This document shows positions 45,480-54,688 of a stretch of DNA of 64,000 nucleotides, in pieces (within the stretch, counting starts at the first letter, position 1; each line of letters opens with the position of its first letter). The stretch comes from Gammaproteobacteria bacterium. GTDB lineage: Bacteria; Pseudomonadota; Gammaproteobacteria; Ga0077536. Below the pieces are notes generated by a model that saw only the letters and a program-made list of their open reading frames with translations, was not told the origin of the DNA and made no database searches. Both the position numbers and the translations under genes were made by a program. The stretch is from positions 124,001 to 188,000 of the forward strand of contig JADLGE010000009.1 in NCBI GenBank assembly GCA_020849475.1. The letters are read 5' to 3'.

Positions 45480-47393
45480 ATGATCAGTCTAGACGCAGTA
45501 GCGGTGCGGCGTGGTAGCCGCCTGCTGTTTGAGAACGCCACCCTCGCCATCCACGACGGCCAGCATGTCGGTATCACCGGCGGCAATGGCACCGGCAAGA
45601 CCACCCTGTTCAAACTGCTGTTGGGCGAGCTTGGCCCTGACCAGGGCAATGTGCGCCTGCCGGGCAGCATGCGTATCGCGCACATGGCGCAGGAGGTCAT
45701 CGCCACGCCGGCCAGTGCGCTCGATTATGTGATCGACGGCGACCAGCAGCTGCGCACCCATGAGCGCGCCCTGGCGGCCGCCGAGGCGGCGGGTGACGAC
45801 GCGCGCATCACCGCCGCCCATGCCGAGCTCGATCACATCGACGGCTACAACGCCCATTACCGCGCCGAACAGCTGTTGCACGGCCTGGGCTTCAGCCAGG
45901 CCGATTGCGCGCGGCCGGTCAGCGAATTCTCCGGTGGCTGGCGCATCCGTCTGAATCTTGCCCAGGCCTTGATGTGCCCGAGCGATCTGCTGCTGCTCGA
46001 CGAGCCGACCAATCATCTCGATCTCGATGCCACCCACTGGCTGGAAGACTGGCTCAAGCGTTATCCCGGCACTTTGCTGCTGATTTCCCACGATCGCGAT
46101 TTCCTCGACGCGGTGGTGAGCCATATCGCGCATATCGAGCACCAGGAAATGCGTCTGTATCGCGGCAACTACTCGGCCTTCGAAGTGCAGCGCGCCGAGC
46201 GCCTCGCCCAGCAGCAGCAGATGTATCTGCGCCAGCAGACGCGCGTGGCCGAAATCGAAGCCTTCGTGCGGCGCTTTCGCGCCAAGGCTTCCAAGGCGCG
46301 CCAGGCCCAGAGTCGGTTGAAAGAACTGGAACGCATGCAGACGGTGGCGGCGGCGCACGTCGATTCGCCCTTCGACTTCCGCATCCTCGAAGCGGACAAG
46401 GTCTCCGATCCCTTGCTGAGCCTCAATGATGTTGCGGTCGGCTATGACGGGCGCACGGTGTTGCGCGACATCAAGCTCAATCTGCATCCCGGCTCACGCA
46501 TCGGTTTGCTGGGCGCCAACGGCGCAGGCAAGTCGACCTTCATCAAGACCTTGATGGGCGAACTCGCGCCGCTGCGCGGCGTGCTGACACGAGGCACGCA
46601 TCTGCGCATCGGATATTTCGCGCAGCAGCAGCTGGAAGTGCTCGACCTTGAGGCCAGCGCCGCGCTGCATGTGCAACGCCTGTCGCCCGAGGCTTCAGAG
46701 CAGAAGATTCGCACGTTCCTTGGCGGCTTCGATTTTCATGGCGATGCCGCCCTGAGCCCCATCCGGCCTTTCAGCGGCGGCGAGAAGGCGCGCCTGGCAC
46801 TGGCGCTGGTGGCCTGGCAGCAGCCCAACCTGCTGTTGCTCGACGAGCCCACCAACCATCTCGATCTCGAAATGCGCCAGGCCTTGACCCTCGCCCTGCA
46901 GGAATTCGGTGGCGCCATCGTGCTGGTTTCCCACGACCGCTACCTGCTACGCAATTGCGTGGACGAATTCCATCTCATCGAAGACGGACGCATGCAGCCC
47001 TTCGATGGCGATCTCGATGACTATCACAAGCGCCAACAGCAGCGCGACCGTGACAGCGCCACGCCGGCGCTGGCCGTGGAGGCAGACGCCGCCGCCGGCG
47101 CGGCGCGCGGCAAGCAGGCGCGCCAGGAAGCAGCAGCGCGACGCGCGCAGGTCGCGCCGGCGCGCAATGCGGTGAAAAAGCTCGAACAGGCGATGGAGAA
47201 AATCCAGGGCGAGCTTGCCAGGCTCGAAGCGCGTCTGGCGGACAGCACGCTCTATGAAGCAGCGCGTAAGGCCGAGCTCACCGAGTTACTGCAAAAGCGC
47301 GGCGTGCTGCAGCAGCAGCTGTCAGAGCAGGAGAGCGAGTGGCTGGAGAAACAGGACGCGCTCGAGATGCTGGAGCGGGAATCAACGCAGTAG
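45480..47393 (+). CDS. yheS: ABC-F ATPase, YheS type
   Basis: Soluble tandem ABC ATPase of the ABC-F class, which acts on ribosomes rather than in transport. Domain 1 Walker A GGNGTGKTT, signature FSGGWRIRLNLAQAL; linker with the arm RAERLAQQQQMYLRQQTRVAEIEAFVRRFRAKASKARQAQSRLKELER. Domain 2 Walker A GANGAGKST, signature FSGGEKARLALALV. Both Walker B regions end in LLLDEPTNHLDL. A charged coiled-coil tail covers 540-637. Length 637 equals E. coli YheS. No TM segment. Confidence 0.94.
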   Translation: MISLDAVAVRRGSRLLFENATLAIHDGQHVGITGGNGTGKTTLFKLLLGELGPDQGNVRLPGSMRIAHMAQEVIATPASALDYVIDGDQQLRTHERALAAAEAAGDDARITAAHAELDHIDGYNAHYRAEQLLHGLGFSQADCARPVSEFSGGWRIRLNLAQALMCPSDLLLLDEPTNHLDLDATHWLEDWLKRYPGTLLLISHDRDFLDAVVSHIAHIEHQEMRLYRGNYSAFEVQRAERLAQQQQMYLRQQTRVAEIEAFVRRFRAKASKARQAQSRLKELERMQTVAAAHVDSPFDFRILEADKVSDPLLSLNDVAVGYDGRTVLRDIKLNLHPGSRIGLLGANGAGKSTFIKTLMGELAPLRGVLTRGTHLRIGYFAQQQLEVLDLEASAALHVQRLSPEASEQKIRTFLGGFDFHGDAALSPIRPFSGGEKARLALALVAWQQPNLLLLDEPTNHLDLEMRQALTLALQEFGGAIVLVSHDRYLLRNCVDEFHLIEDGRMQPFDGDLDDYHKRQQQRDRDSATPALAVEADAAAGAARGKQARQEAAARRAQVAPARNAVKKLEQAMEKIQGELARLEARLADSTLYEAARKAELTELLQKRGVLQQQLSEQESEWLEKQDALEMLERESTQ

Positions 47394-47404
47394 ATGCGTT
47401 GGCT

Positions 47405-50359
47405 TCAATGCAGGCGCGGCATGACGGGCGGCTCGTGTTCGGGCTGATTACGCGTTTGCGCCATGCTGCTGTGGCCGGCGCGCGCCCCAATCCAGCGCTC
47501 CAATTCCGCCGCCGGCATCGCCCGCCCCAGGTAGTAGCCCTGTATCTCATCGCAGCGATGGGCGCGCAGGAAGGCCATCTGTGCGGCGTTTTCCACGCCT
47601 TCGGCAATCACCGACAGGTGCATGCTGTGGGCCATCGCAATCACGGCGCGGGTGATGGCGGCATCGCCCGCGTCGCTGGTGAGATCGCGAATGAAGGATT
47701 GGTCAATCTTCACCTGGTCGACTGGCAGTTGCTTGAGGTTGGCGAGTGACGCATAGCCGGTGCCGAAGTCATCAATGGCAATGCGCAGGCCCAAACCCTT
47801 CAATGATTGCAGCAGGCGGCCGGCGCGTTCGCGCTCATGCATCACCGCGCTCTCGGTGATTTCGAGGGTGATATTGCGCGCATCGACGCCAGTGAGGGCG
47901 AGCGCGGCCTTGACGCTGCCCAGCCAGCCATCGTGGGCGAGCTGGCGCGCCGAGACATTGATGCCAATCTTGAGTGGCAGGCCCGCCAGCTGCCAATGCC
48001 GGGCCTGGCGGCAGGCCTGCTGGAATACCCACTCACCGATGTGATGAATGAGATCCGATTCCTCGGCGACCGGCACATACTCGCCCGGCAGTAACAGACC
48101 TTGTTGCGGATGATGCCAGCGCAACAGCGCCTCCGCGCCTGTCACCTGGTCGCTGTCCAGCGCCAGGGTCGGCTGGTAGTAGAGTTCGAATTCGCCGTTG
48201 CGCAGCGCGTGATGCAGGGCATTGGCGACTTGCAGATGCTGACGCGCGCGCGCGTCGTAGGCTTCATCGTAGTAACCGATGCCGTTGCGTTCGCGTTGCT
48301 TGACGCGATGCAGGGCGGCATCGGCGTGCTTGAACAGGCTCTCGACATCTTCACCGTCGCGCGGATAAATGCTCACACCGATGCTGCCGGTGATGCGCAC
48401 GTCGTGATGTTCGAGGGTATAGGGGTCATTGCCGATGTCGAGAAAGCGCTGCGCCTGCGCGCCGACGCCATCGGTCTGCGAGATACCGGTGAGCAGCACA
48501 CCGAACTGGTCGCCGTCCCAGCGTGCGACGGTGTCATGGGCGCGCGCCACATGGCTGAGTCGCTCCGCGATTTCCACCAGCAGTGCGTCGCCGACCGCGT
48601 GACCATGGCTGCTGTTGATGTACTTGAAGCCATCGAGATCGAGAAACAGCACCGCCAGCATGTCGCCATCGCGCCGCGCCGCGGCGATGGCCTGCGTCAC
48701 GCGGTCGGCCAAGAGCTCGCGATTGGGCAGGCGCGTGAGGGCGTCGTGAGTGGCCTGATGCGCGACCTGGCGACTCAGGGACAGGTTTTCGGTGACGTCA
48801 TGAAACGCGATGACCGCGCCCTGTCGTGAGCCGTCTTCGGCGACTATCGGGCTGGCGGTGATGCGCACCGCATAGGCGTCGCCGAAGCGCCTGTTGAGCA
48901 GCGCATAGGACGGCGAGCGCACCGAACGGTTTTCACGTAACGCCTGCTCGATGATGAGCATGGCCTTGTCGCGTTCGGCTTTCTGCGCCGACCAGAAGAT
49001 GGTCGAGATATGGCGACCGATGGCATCGCGTCGCGCTTGTTCGCTCAAGGCCTCGGCAACCGGATTCATGTAGGTGACGAGGCCGTCGTGATCGGTCGTC
49101 ACCACCGCGTCGCCGATGGCGTGCAGCGTGGCGCGCGCCAGTTCTCTTTCACGGCGCAGACTGCGCGCCGCGCGTTCCACGCGCCGCCAGCTCCACAAGG
49201 GATAGCTGCAAGCCCCGGCCAGCAGTGCCGGCGCGGGCGCCAGCCACAGATCGAATGCCAGCAGCAGCAGCACCGGCACCGAGATGGTGAGGACGGTCAG
49301 CACGGCAGCCACCGCGAGCCCCTGGCGCGGTGAACAGCGTGGATAGAGCAGCGCCGGCGCCAAGGCGAACAGCGACAGCAGCGCGGCGTACAGAGGCCCA
49401 CGCAGCGGACTGACCCAGGCGCGGTTGCGCAGGTTGTCGAGCACCGTGGCATTGAACTCGACGCCTGACATCGGCTGTGCTTCACCGGACACCGGCGTGG
49501 CGAGACTGCGGCCGAGGCCGGCGGCGGTTACACCGACCAACACGAAGCGTCCGCGCAGACTGTTGAGCAATGCGTCCTGCTGCAACACGTCGGCGAACGA
49601 CACTTCGCGAAAGCGCCCCGGCGCGCCGAGAAAATTCACCAGCAGCCGATAGTCGCGCAGCCATTGCGAGGCGCTGGCGCCGCCCACCGGCGCGCGCGTC
49701 TCACCGGGCAAGTGTTGCCATTCGCCGGGCGCCACCTGTTCGAGCATGGCCAGCGCCAGGGTCGGCCATACCGGTGACGACAGTCCCGCCTGCAGATACA
49801 CGCTGCGAATGACCGAATCGCGATCGAGCTCGGTGTCGACATGGCCAAGCTTGGCCGCGACCTGCGCGAAGGCGCGCAGCGGCTGCACTTCGCGCAAGGG
49901 GCCACTCGCGCTTTCCTGGTCAGGAAACACCGGCAGTACGACATTGCCATTGGCGGCAATCGCGCCGGCCAGGTGCGTGTCGCCGCCGTCATCGTTGGCG
50001 GCCTCGGCGAACATGATGTCGAAGGCCACGGCGCGCACGCCGGCGCGGGTCAGGCGCTCCAGCAATTGCGCATGCACATGGCGCGACCACGGCCAGCGTC
50101 CGAGCTGCTTGAGACTGCGATCGTCGATGGCGACGATCACGATGTCGTCGGGCGTGGCGCCGCGCTTCAAGCGCAGCGTGGCGTCGTAGATGACGTTGTC
50201 CCAGCGCTCGAGTAAGCCCGACAGTACCGCCAGCGCCATGACCGCGCACAGCGCGCCGGCGAGGCGTGCGGTTTCGCTGCGCGACCAGTCGACGAGCCGT
50301 GCGCGCAGCACGCTTACAAGGCCAGCGCGATCAATGGCAGGAACACCAGCATCCACCAA
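47405..50359 (-). CDS. CHASE2-PAS-GGDEF-EAL cyclic-di-GMP phosphodiesterase
   Basis: Membrane signalling protein of up to 984 residues. TM1 (ALCAVMALAVLSGLLE), then a periplasmic CHASE2 domain (about 50-310: DIVIVAIDDRSLKQLGRWPWSRHVHAQLLERLTRAG). Three TM helices lie at 325-390, a PAS domain at 410-530, GGDEF at 545-705, EAL at 720-965. The GGDEF motif is degenerate (RWDGDQFGV), so cyclase activity is doubtful. The EAL domain is intact (EALLRW, EITESAVM, DDFGTGYASL). The ATG at 50359 overlaps the upstream FecR gene by 46 bases; GTG 50311 is an alternative start. Confidence 0.9.
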   Translation of the reverse strand: MVDAGVPAIDRAGLVSVLRARLVDWSRSETARLAGALCAVMALAVLSGLLERWDNVIYDATLRLKRGATPDDIVIVAIDDRSLKQLGRWPWSRHVHAQLLERLTRAGVRAVAFDIMFAEAANDDGGDTHLAGAIAANGNVVLPVFPDQESASGPLREVQPLRAFAQVAAKLGHVDTELDRDSVIRSVYLQAGLSSPVWPTLALAMLEQVAPGEWQHLPGETRAPVGGASASQWLRDYRLLVNFLGAPGRFREVSFADVLQQDALLNSLRGRFVLVGVTAAGLGRSLATPVSGEAQPMSGVEFNATVLDNLRNRAWVSPLRGPLYAALLSLFALAPALLYPRCSPRQGLAVAAVLTVLTISVPVLLLLAFDLWLAPAPALLAGACSYPLWSWRRVERAARSLRRERELARATLHAIGDAVVTTDHDGLVTYMNPVAEALSEQARRDAIGRHISTIFWSAQKAERDKAMLIIEQALRENRSVRSPSYALLNRRFGDAYAVRITASPIVAEDGSRQGAVIAFHDVTENLSLSRQVAHQATHDALTRLPNRELLADRVTQAIAAARRDGDMLAVLFLDLDGFKYINSSHGHAVGDALLVEIAERLSHVARAHDTVARWDGDQFGVLLTGISQTDGVGAQAQRFLDIGNDPYTLEHHDVRITGSIGVSIYPRDGEDVESLFKHADAALHRVKQRERNGIGYYDEAYDARARQHLQVANALHHALRNGEFELYYQPTLALDSDQVTGAEALLRWHHPQQGLLLPGEYVPVAEESDLIHHIGEWVFQQACRQARHWQLAGLPLKIGINVSARQLAHDGWLGSVKAALALTGVDARNITLEITESAVMHERERAGRLLQSLKGLGLRIAIDDFGTGYASLANLKQLPVDQVKIDQSFIRDLTSDAGDAAITRAVIAMAHSMHLSVIAEGVENAAQMAFLRAHRCDEIQGYYLGRAMPAAELERWIGARAGHSSMAQTRNQPEHEPPVMPRLH

Positions 50360-51945
50360 CGCGCGCCGGCCTTGGCCGGCACCTCGATTTTCTGCACGCT
50401 GCCATAGGCGCCTTCGACGCCGTCGCTGTCGATGGTCTTGACGTGCATGAAATACGCGCCGCCCTTGGGGCGTTTGAATCTCGCTTCGGCGCCGTCCACA
50501 TGCATGTCGATCACGGGCGCGCTGAAGTTTTCATCGCTGGCAAGCTGAAACTGGAAAGTCTGACCCGGCTCGCCGGCGCGCCAGCGTACGCTCATATGCT
50601 CCTTGTCGACGGCCGGCGCTTCCATGGCCGGCGCCGGCGGCAAGCGACGGAACTGCTGGGTATCGCTGTAGGGGCCCTGACCTTCGGCGTCGGTGACCGA
50701 TGCCACGCGCCAATGGTAGAGACCAGGCGGCAGCGCCTGCGGCGTGGTGGCATGGCTGGCGGTGATGGCGTCGTCGTCCATCACGAGGTCGGTGAATTTG
50801 TCGTCGCGTGCAACCTGCAGGTGATAGCGCGTGACTGTCGCGCTCTCGCCCCAGCTCATCGGCGGCTTCTCTTCCGGCACGCCGGCGCCCGGCGCGGGGG
50901 TGGTCAACAGTGGCGGCTCTGGACGCGCGTCGAGTTCGAAGGCGTGATCCGCACTGAGGCCTTCCAGGCCCTGGGCATCGATGCCGCGCACGCGCAGGAA
51001 GTAATGGCCGTCGGGCACATCGATGGCACGCAGGCGCGTGCCATCGGCGCGACCATCGAACAGCGGGCTGTCGAACTGCGTGTCGGCGGCGAGTTGAAAG
51101 CGATAGGCCTTGGCGTTCGCCAGCGCCGGCACGCTGAAAGCCACCGGCACCCGTTCCACGCGCAGCGGCAGCGCCGTGAGGTCGGGTTGCGGCAACAGCA
51201 CCACCGGCGCGCTGGGCGCGGCCGACGCCGTGGCGACGGTGCCATAACCCGCGTCGACATCGACGCCGCTGGCGCTGGTATTGACCGCAACCTTGCCTTC
51301 CAGCACTTCACTGCGCGTCGCATTACTGGCGGCGTTGACGCGATAACGCGTGCCACGCACCGCCGTGACGGCTGCCGGCGTGCTGATCTCGAAACGCCCC
51401 GGTCCTTTGCCGAGCGGCGCGACCAGGTTTTCCATGCGGCCCTGGGTGAGGCGCACCTGGGTGTCGTAGTAGTCGGTGTTCTCGAAACTGCCGAGCGCGT
51501 CGAGATGGAGTTCCCCCTCGGCGTGCACCAGCACGCGTGAGCCGTCGGCGAATTCGAGGGTGACATTGGCATCCTTGCCGGTCTGGATGACATCGCCGCT
51601 GCGCAATTGCATGCCGACCGTCAAGGGGCGTGCAGCGCGCTTGCCGCGCAGCTCCGCCTGGCCATGGGCGGCCGCGACCTTGGCGATGGCATCGACGCGT
51701 CGCAGCCATTCGACCGGGATGCGCAGGCGCGTGCCGGGCGGAATGTGTTGCGGATCGTTGATGCGATTGAGGGTCTGGATGCGCGGCCAGTACTTGATGC
51801 CGGCCAGGTAGCGTTCGGTGAGGTTCCAGGGATTGTCGCCGTCCTGCACGGTGTAAATCCATTCGGCGGCGTGGCCGGCGTGGCTCATCATGAGCGCAAG
51901 CAGGAACAAGGCCAGATGGAGTTGATGAACGTGGCGCGGCAACAT
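50314..51945 (-). CDS. Exported LysM-FecR domain protein
   Basis: Periplasmic protein of 543 residues. Signal peptide MLPRHVHQLHLALFLLALMMSHAGHAAE; LysM domain at about 28-80 (YTVQDGDNPWNLTERYLAGIKYWPRIQTLNRINDPQHIPPGTRLRIP). FecR domain at about 110-215 (LRSGDVIQTGKDANVTLEFADGSRVLVHAEGELHLD... GRFEISTPAAVTAVRGTRYRV). Two or three fibronectin-like repeats follow, and a C-terminal TM (WWMLVFLPLIALAL). AAGGAAG precedes the ATG. It overlaps the CHASE2 gene. Such FecR-LysM proteins often accompany CHASE2 signalling proteins, so it may bind peptidoglycan and present a signal to CHASE2 (inference). Confidence 0.9.
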   Translation of the reverse strand: MLPRHVHQLHLALFLLALMMSHAGHAAEWIYTVQDGDNPWNLTERYLAGIKYWPRIQTLNRINDPQHIPPGTRLRIPVEWLRRVDAIAKVAAAHGQAELRGKRAARPLTVGMQLRSGDVIQTGKDANVTLEFADGSRVLVHAEGELHLDALGSFENTDYYDTQVRLTQGRMENLVAPLGKGPGRFEISTPAAVTAVRGTRYRVNAASNATRSEVLEGKVAVNTSASGVDVDAGYGTVATASAAPSAPVVLLPQPDLTALPLRVERVPVAFSVPALANAKAYRFQLAADTQFDSPLFDGRADGTRLRAIDVPDGHYFLRVRGIDAQGLEGLSADHAFELDARPEPPLLTTPAPGAGVPEEKPPMSWGESATVTRYHLQVARDDKFTDLVMDDDAITASHATTPQALPPGLYHWRVASVTDAEGQGPYSDTQQFRRLPPAPAMEAPAVDKEHMSVRWRAGEPGQTFQFQLASDENFSAPVIDMHVDGAEARFKRPKGGAYFMHVKTIDSDGVEGAYGSVQKIEVPAKAGARWWMLVFLPLIALAL

Positions 51946-52134
51946 GACGACTTCCTTTTCCCATCTCTGGCGCCGAGGCCATCCGTGGGTGAGCTGTGTG
52001 ATAGACCGACGGCGCGGTCCGACACCCCCATGCTACTCAAGGCAGGCGAGGAGGTCACGATTTCGCGGTTAGAATCGTGTCACTTGCAGCTGCGGATTCA
52101 TTCGTTCATTTTCATGCCGCGCGATTATCGTGAA

Positions 52135-52154
52135 TGTCAGACTGAAGTCTGACA
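52135..52154. repeat. Family B palindrome, single copy
   Basis: TGTCAGACTGAAGTCTGACA, a perfect palindrome apart from the two central bases, in the gap before the luciferase-like gene. About 40 bases upstream, TGCGGATTCATTCG resembles a decayed family A core. Confidence 0.75.
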
Positions 52155-52215
52155 CTGGCGTATGAATGACTTCGCACCCTCGACCGAGCCCCAACCACAC
52201 GAGGAATCCTTCACC

Positions 52216-53139
52216 ATGAAATTCGGACTCATGAGCGGTGCATCCATGCACGGTGTCAGCGTCGATTCGATAGTCGAGCTGGCGCGGCGCGCCGAGGGCG
52301 CGGGTTTTGACACGCTGTGGATGGCGCACATCCGCTCCATCGATGCCATCGCGGCACTCGGTGTCGCCGGCCGCGAGACCTCGCGCATCGAACTCGGCAC
52401 CGCGGTCACGCCCACTTATCCGCGCCATCCGATGGCGATGGCGCAGCAGGCCTTGACCACCGCGCAGCTCAGCGGCAACCGTTTCGTGCTCGGCATCGGT
52501 CTGTCCCACAAGCTGGTGGTGGAGGGCATGCTCGGCATGTCCTATGCGCAGCCCGCGCGACACATGCGCGAGTATTTGAAGATCCTGCGACCGCTGCTAC
52601 GCGGTGAAATGGTCAATTTCGACGGCGAGGAATTCCGCGTCGCCAATTTGCAGGTGGCGGTGCCCGGCGTCAGCGACGTACCGGTGGTGGTGGCGGCGCT
52701 CGGCGAACACATGCTGCGCTTGAGCGGCCGTCTCGCCGACGGCACCAGCACCTGGATGACCGGGCCGCGCACCATCGCCGAACATATCGTCAAACATCTG
52801 CTGCCGGCCGCGGCGGCGGCGGGCCGTCCGGCGCCGCGCATCATCGGCGGTTATCCCATCGTGCTGACCAAGGACGTCGCCGCGGCGCGCGCGGTGATCG
52901 GCAAGACGCTCGAAATCTACGGGCAGTTGCCGAGCTATCGCGCGATGCTCGATCGTGAAGGCTACGGAGGCCCGGCCGATCTCGCGCTGGTCGGTGACGA
53001 AGCAACGCTGCGGCGCGAAATCGGCCGCATCCGCGACAGCGGCGTGACCGATTTCAACGCGGCCATCAGCGACACCGATGCGGGCGCCTTCGCGCGGACT
53101 TTCGAATTCCTGGCGGCGGTGAAGGGCGAGTTTGCCTGA
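52216..53139 (+). CDS. Luciferase-like (LLM) oxidoreductase, F420-type
   Basis: TIM-barrel flavin or F420 oxidoreductase of 307 residues. MKFGLMSGASMHGVSVDSIVELARRAEGAGFDTLWMAHIRSIDAIAALGVAGRETSRIELGTAVTP is the typical N-terminal half. RFVLGIGLSHKLVVEGMLGMSY and the C-terminal VPVVVAALGEHMLRLSGRLADG are usual in the F420-dependent LLM group. Which cofactor it really uses is uncertain, since F420 genes are not seen here. GAGGAATC precedes the ATG; the track ORF starts 18 codons earlier. Confidence 0.88.
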   Translation: MKFGLMSGASMHGVSVDSIVELARRAEGAGFDTLWMAHIRSIDAIAALGVAGRETSRIELGTAVTPTYPRHPMAMAQQALTTAQLSGNRFVLGIGLSHKLVVEGMLGMSYAQPARHMREYLKILRPLLRGEMVNFDGEEFRVANLQVAVPGVSDVPVVVAALGEHMLRLSGRLADGTSTWMTGPRTIAEHIVKHLLPAAAAAGRPAPRIIGGYPIVLTKDVAAARAVIGKTLEIYGQLPSYRAMLDREGYGGPADLALVGDEATLRREIGRIRDSGVTDFNAAISDTDAGAFARTFEFLAAVKGEFA

Positions 53140-53158
53140 GGCCGGGCGAGCGCGGCGC

Positions 53159-53980
53159 TCAGTAGCCGCGATGGCCGATGCTGAAATCATTGCGACCGCA
53201 GCGGTCGACACCGCGCAGCAACCATAGCGGTCGCTGCGCGAATTCCACCGGCGCGCTGTTGGATGCGCCGCCCATGTCGAGGCTGCGGTCATAGTGTGAG
53301 GTCGATGGCATGTAGCGCACCGCAAAGCCCGCGCGTCGCCGTCCCGAAGTATTGGCTTGCGAGCCGTGTACGATTTCGACGTCGTGCAGTGAGACCTGGC
53401 CGGCCTCGAGCTCGATGTTGCGCACCTTGCTCAAGTCAATGCGTGGGTCGTTAAGCACGTTGTTCAGCACCAGGTCTTCGCGCGGGCTGATTGCATGGCT
53501 GAATTCCCCCATGCGGTGCGAGCCCGGGATGACGCGCATGCAGCCGTTGTCGACGCCTACATCGTCGAGCGCCATCCATACCGTCACCGTCGCGCGCGGA
53601 CGTATCGGCCAGTACTGACCGTCCTGATGCCACGGCACTTCGAGGCCGGTGGCGGCCGGTTTGCAGAATATGGCCGAGGCCCACAGGATGATGTCGGGGC
53701 CAATGATCTGCTCGACGAGGTCGAGCAGCGTGGGGTCACTGACGTAGTCGAAGAATTCGCGCGCCAGGGTCGAATCCTGCGCGCCTTCCTGCGGCACGTG
53801 GGGCAGGGCGATGAAGTCCGGTCGCACCTCGCGGCGCGCGGCGAGCAACTTGTCGAGCGCAGCCCGCAGCGCGGTCAGACGCGTGGCGGACAAACGCCAG
53901 CCCGGCGTCAACTGGCCATCGTGATGGTAGCGCGCGACTTCCTCCGCGCTTAAGGGGGAAGCAGTGCGCGCGCCGCCCAC
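53159..53980 (-). CDS. Phytanoyl-CoA dioxygenase (PhyH)-family protein (1)
   Basis: Fe(II)/2-oxoglutarate-dependent oxygenase of 273 residues. Iron ligands: His and Asp in VPWHQDGQYWP (near 120) and His in EIVHGSQANTSG (near 215), with the 2-oxoglutarate Arg in GRRRAGFAVR. Start is GTG 53980, with GAGG five bases upstream, lying inside the end of the upstream cupin gene, so the two are coupled. Substrate unknown; family members hydroxylate alkyl chains, ectoine, phosphonates and others. Confidence 0.89.
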   Translation of the reverse strand: MGGARTASPLSAEEVARYHHDGQLTPGWRLSATRLTALRAALDKLLAARREVRPDFIALPHVPQEGAQDSTLAREFFDYVSDPTLLDLVEQIIGPDIILWASAIFCKPAATGLEVPWHQDGQYWPIRPRATVTVWMALDDVGVDNGCMRVIPGSHRMGEFSHAISPREDLVLNNVLNDPRIDLSKVRNIELEAGQVSLHDVEIVHGSQANTSGRRRAGFAVRYMPSTSHYDRSLDMGGASNSAPVEFAQRPLWLLRGVDRCGRNDFSIGHRGY

Positions 53981-53987
53981 AGGCGCC

Positions 53988-54533
53988 TCAGGCCGAAGCC
54001 ACGGCGCGCAAATTCCCTTGCTCGTCCAACATGAGACCGGCGGCGCGTGCCGCGTCCTTCATCGACGCGGGCCAACCGACGCGGCCCGGGTCGTGACCGC
54101 CGACCACCGCCAGCATCATGGCGGTCTCGCTGCCGACATTGCGGAAGCCGCGCATGATCTGCACCGGCACCGAGATCACGTCGTAGGGTTCGAGGATCAC
54201 TTCCTTCTCGCCATTCGGGCCCCAGTAAATCGCCCAGCGCCCGGTCAGCGGCATGAACACCTCCTGGGTGAGATGGGAATGCAGGGCCGCGCCCTTGCCG
54301 GGCTCGGAGCGGATCATGGCCAGATGGAAATCCTGCGGTGGGATCTGCGGCTGCATGCTGTCGTCTTCCTGCACACCGTTGCCGATGATGCTGAAGATTT
54401 CGCGCTCATGGCCTGGAATGCGCGTATCGAGAAAGGCCTCGGCCGAGCTCTTCTGATTCTTGAAACGCGCGACATTGCGCTCCATTTCTTCGACCGTGAA
54501 GTCGATGTCGGTAATTTCAGCGTACTGCACCAT
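53988..54533 (-). CDS. Cupin-domain protein
   Basis: Single-domain cupin of 181 residues. The barrel strands are FHLAMIRSEPGKGAALHSHLTQEVFMPLTGRWAIYWGPNGEKEVILEPYDVISVPVQIMRGFRNVGSETAMMLAVVGG, with His-x-His as metal ligands. Start MVQYAEITD has GGGGAG eight bases upstream; the track ORF adds 37 codons. It leads a two-gene unit with the PhyH gene and is divergent from an LLM monooxygenase. It may be a dioxygenase or a non-catalytic binder; not decided. Confidence 0.85.
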   Translation of the reverse strand: MVQYAEITDIDFTVEEMERNVARFKNQKSSAEAFLDTRIPGHEREIFSIIGNGVQEDDSMQPQIPPQDFHLAMIRSEPGKGAALHSHLTQEVFMPLTGRWAIYWGPNGEKEVILEPYDVISVPVQIMRGFRNVGSETAMMLAVVGGHDPGRVGWPASMKDAARAAGLMLDEQGNLRAVASA

Positions 54534-54688
54534 GGTTGTTCTCCCCGCGAGCGAATGTGACGGCCAGACTATCGCCGCCTGCGCGGCCGTGGCAAGCCAC
54601 CCACCGATTGAGTAAGTGCCAGCGCGTGGCGCGGCGCGCGACAATGGCGGGCAATCGAAGCGGCGCCAAGGCGCGGAGCAGCTATCCC

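Noticed and set aside
50266-51540. Long plus-strand ORF opposite the FecR gene (424 codons)
   Set aside because: Arg/His/Ala-rich shadow translation without motifs; the opposite strand has a clear signal peptide, LysM and FecR.
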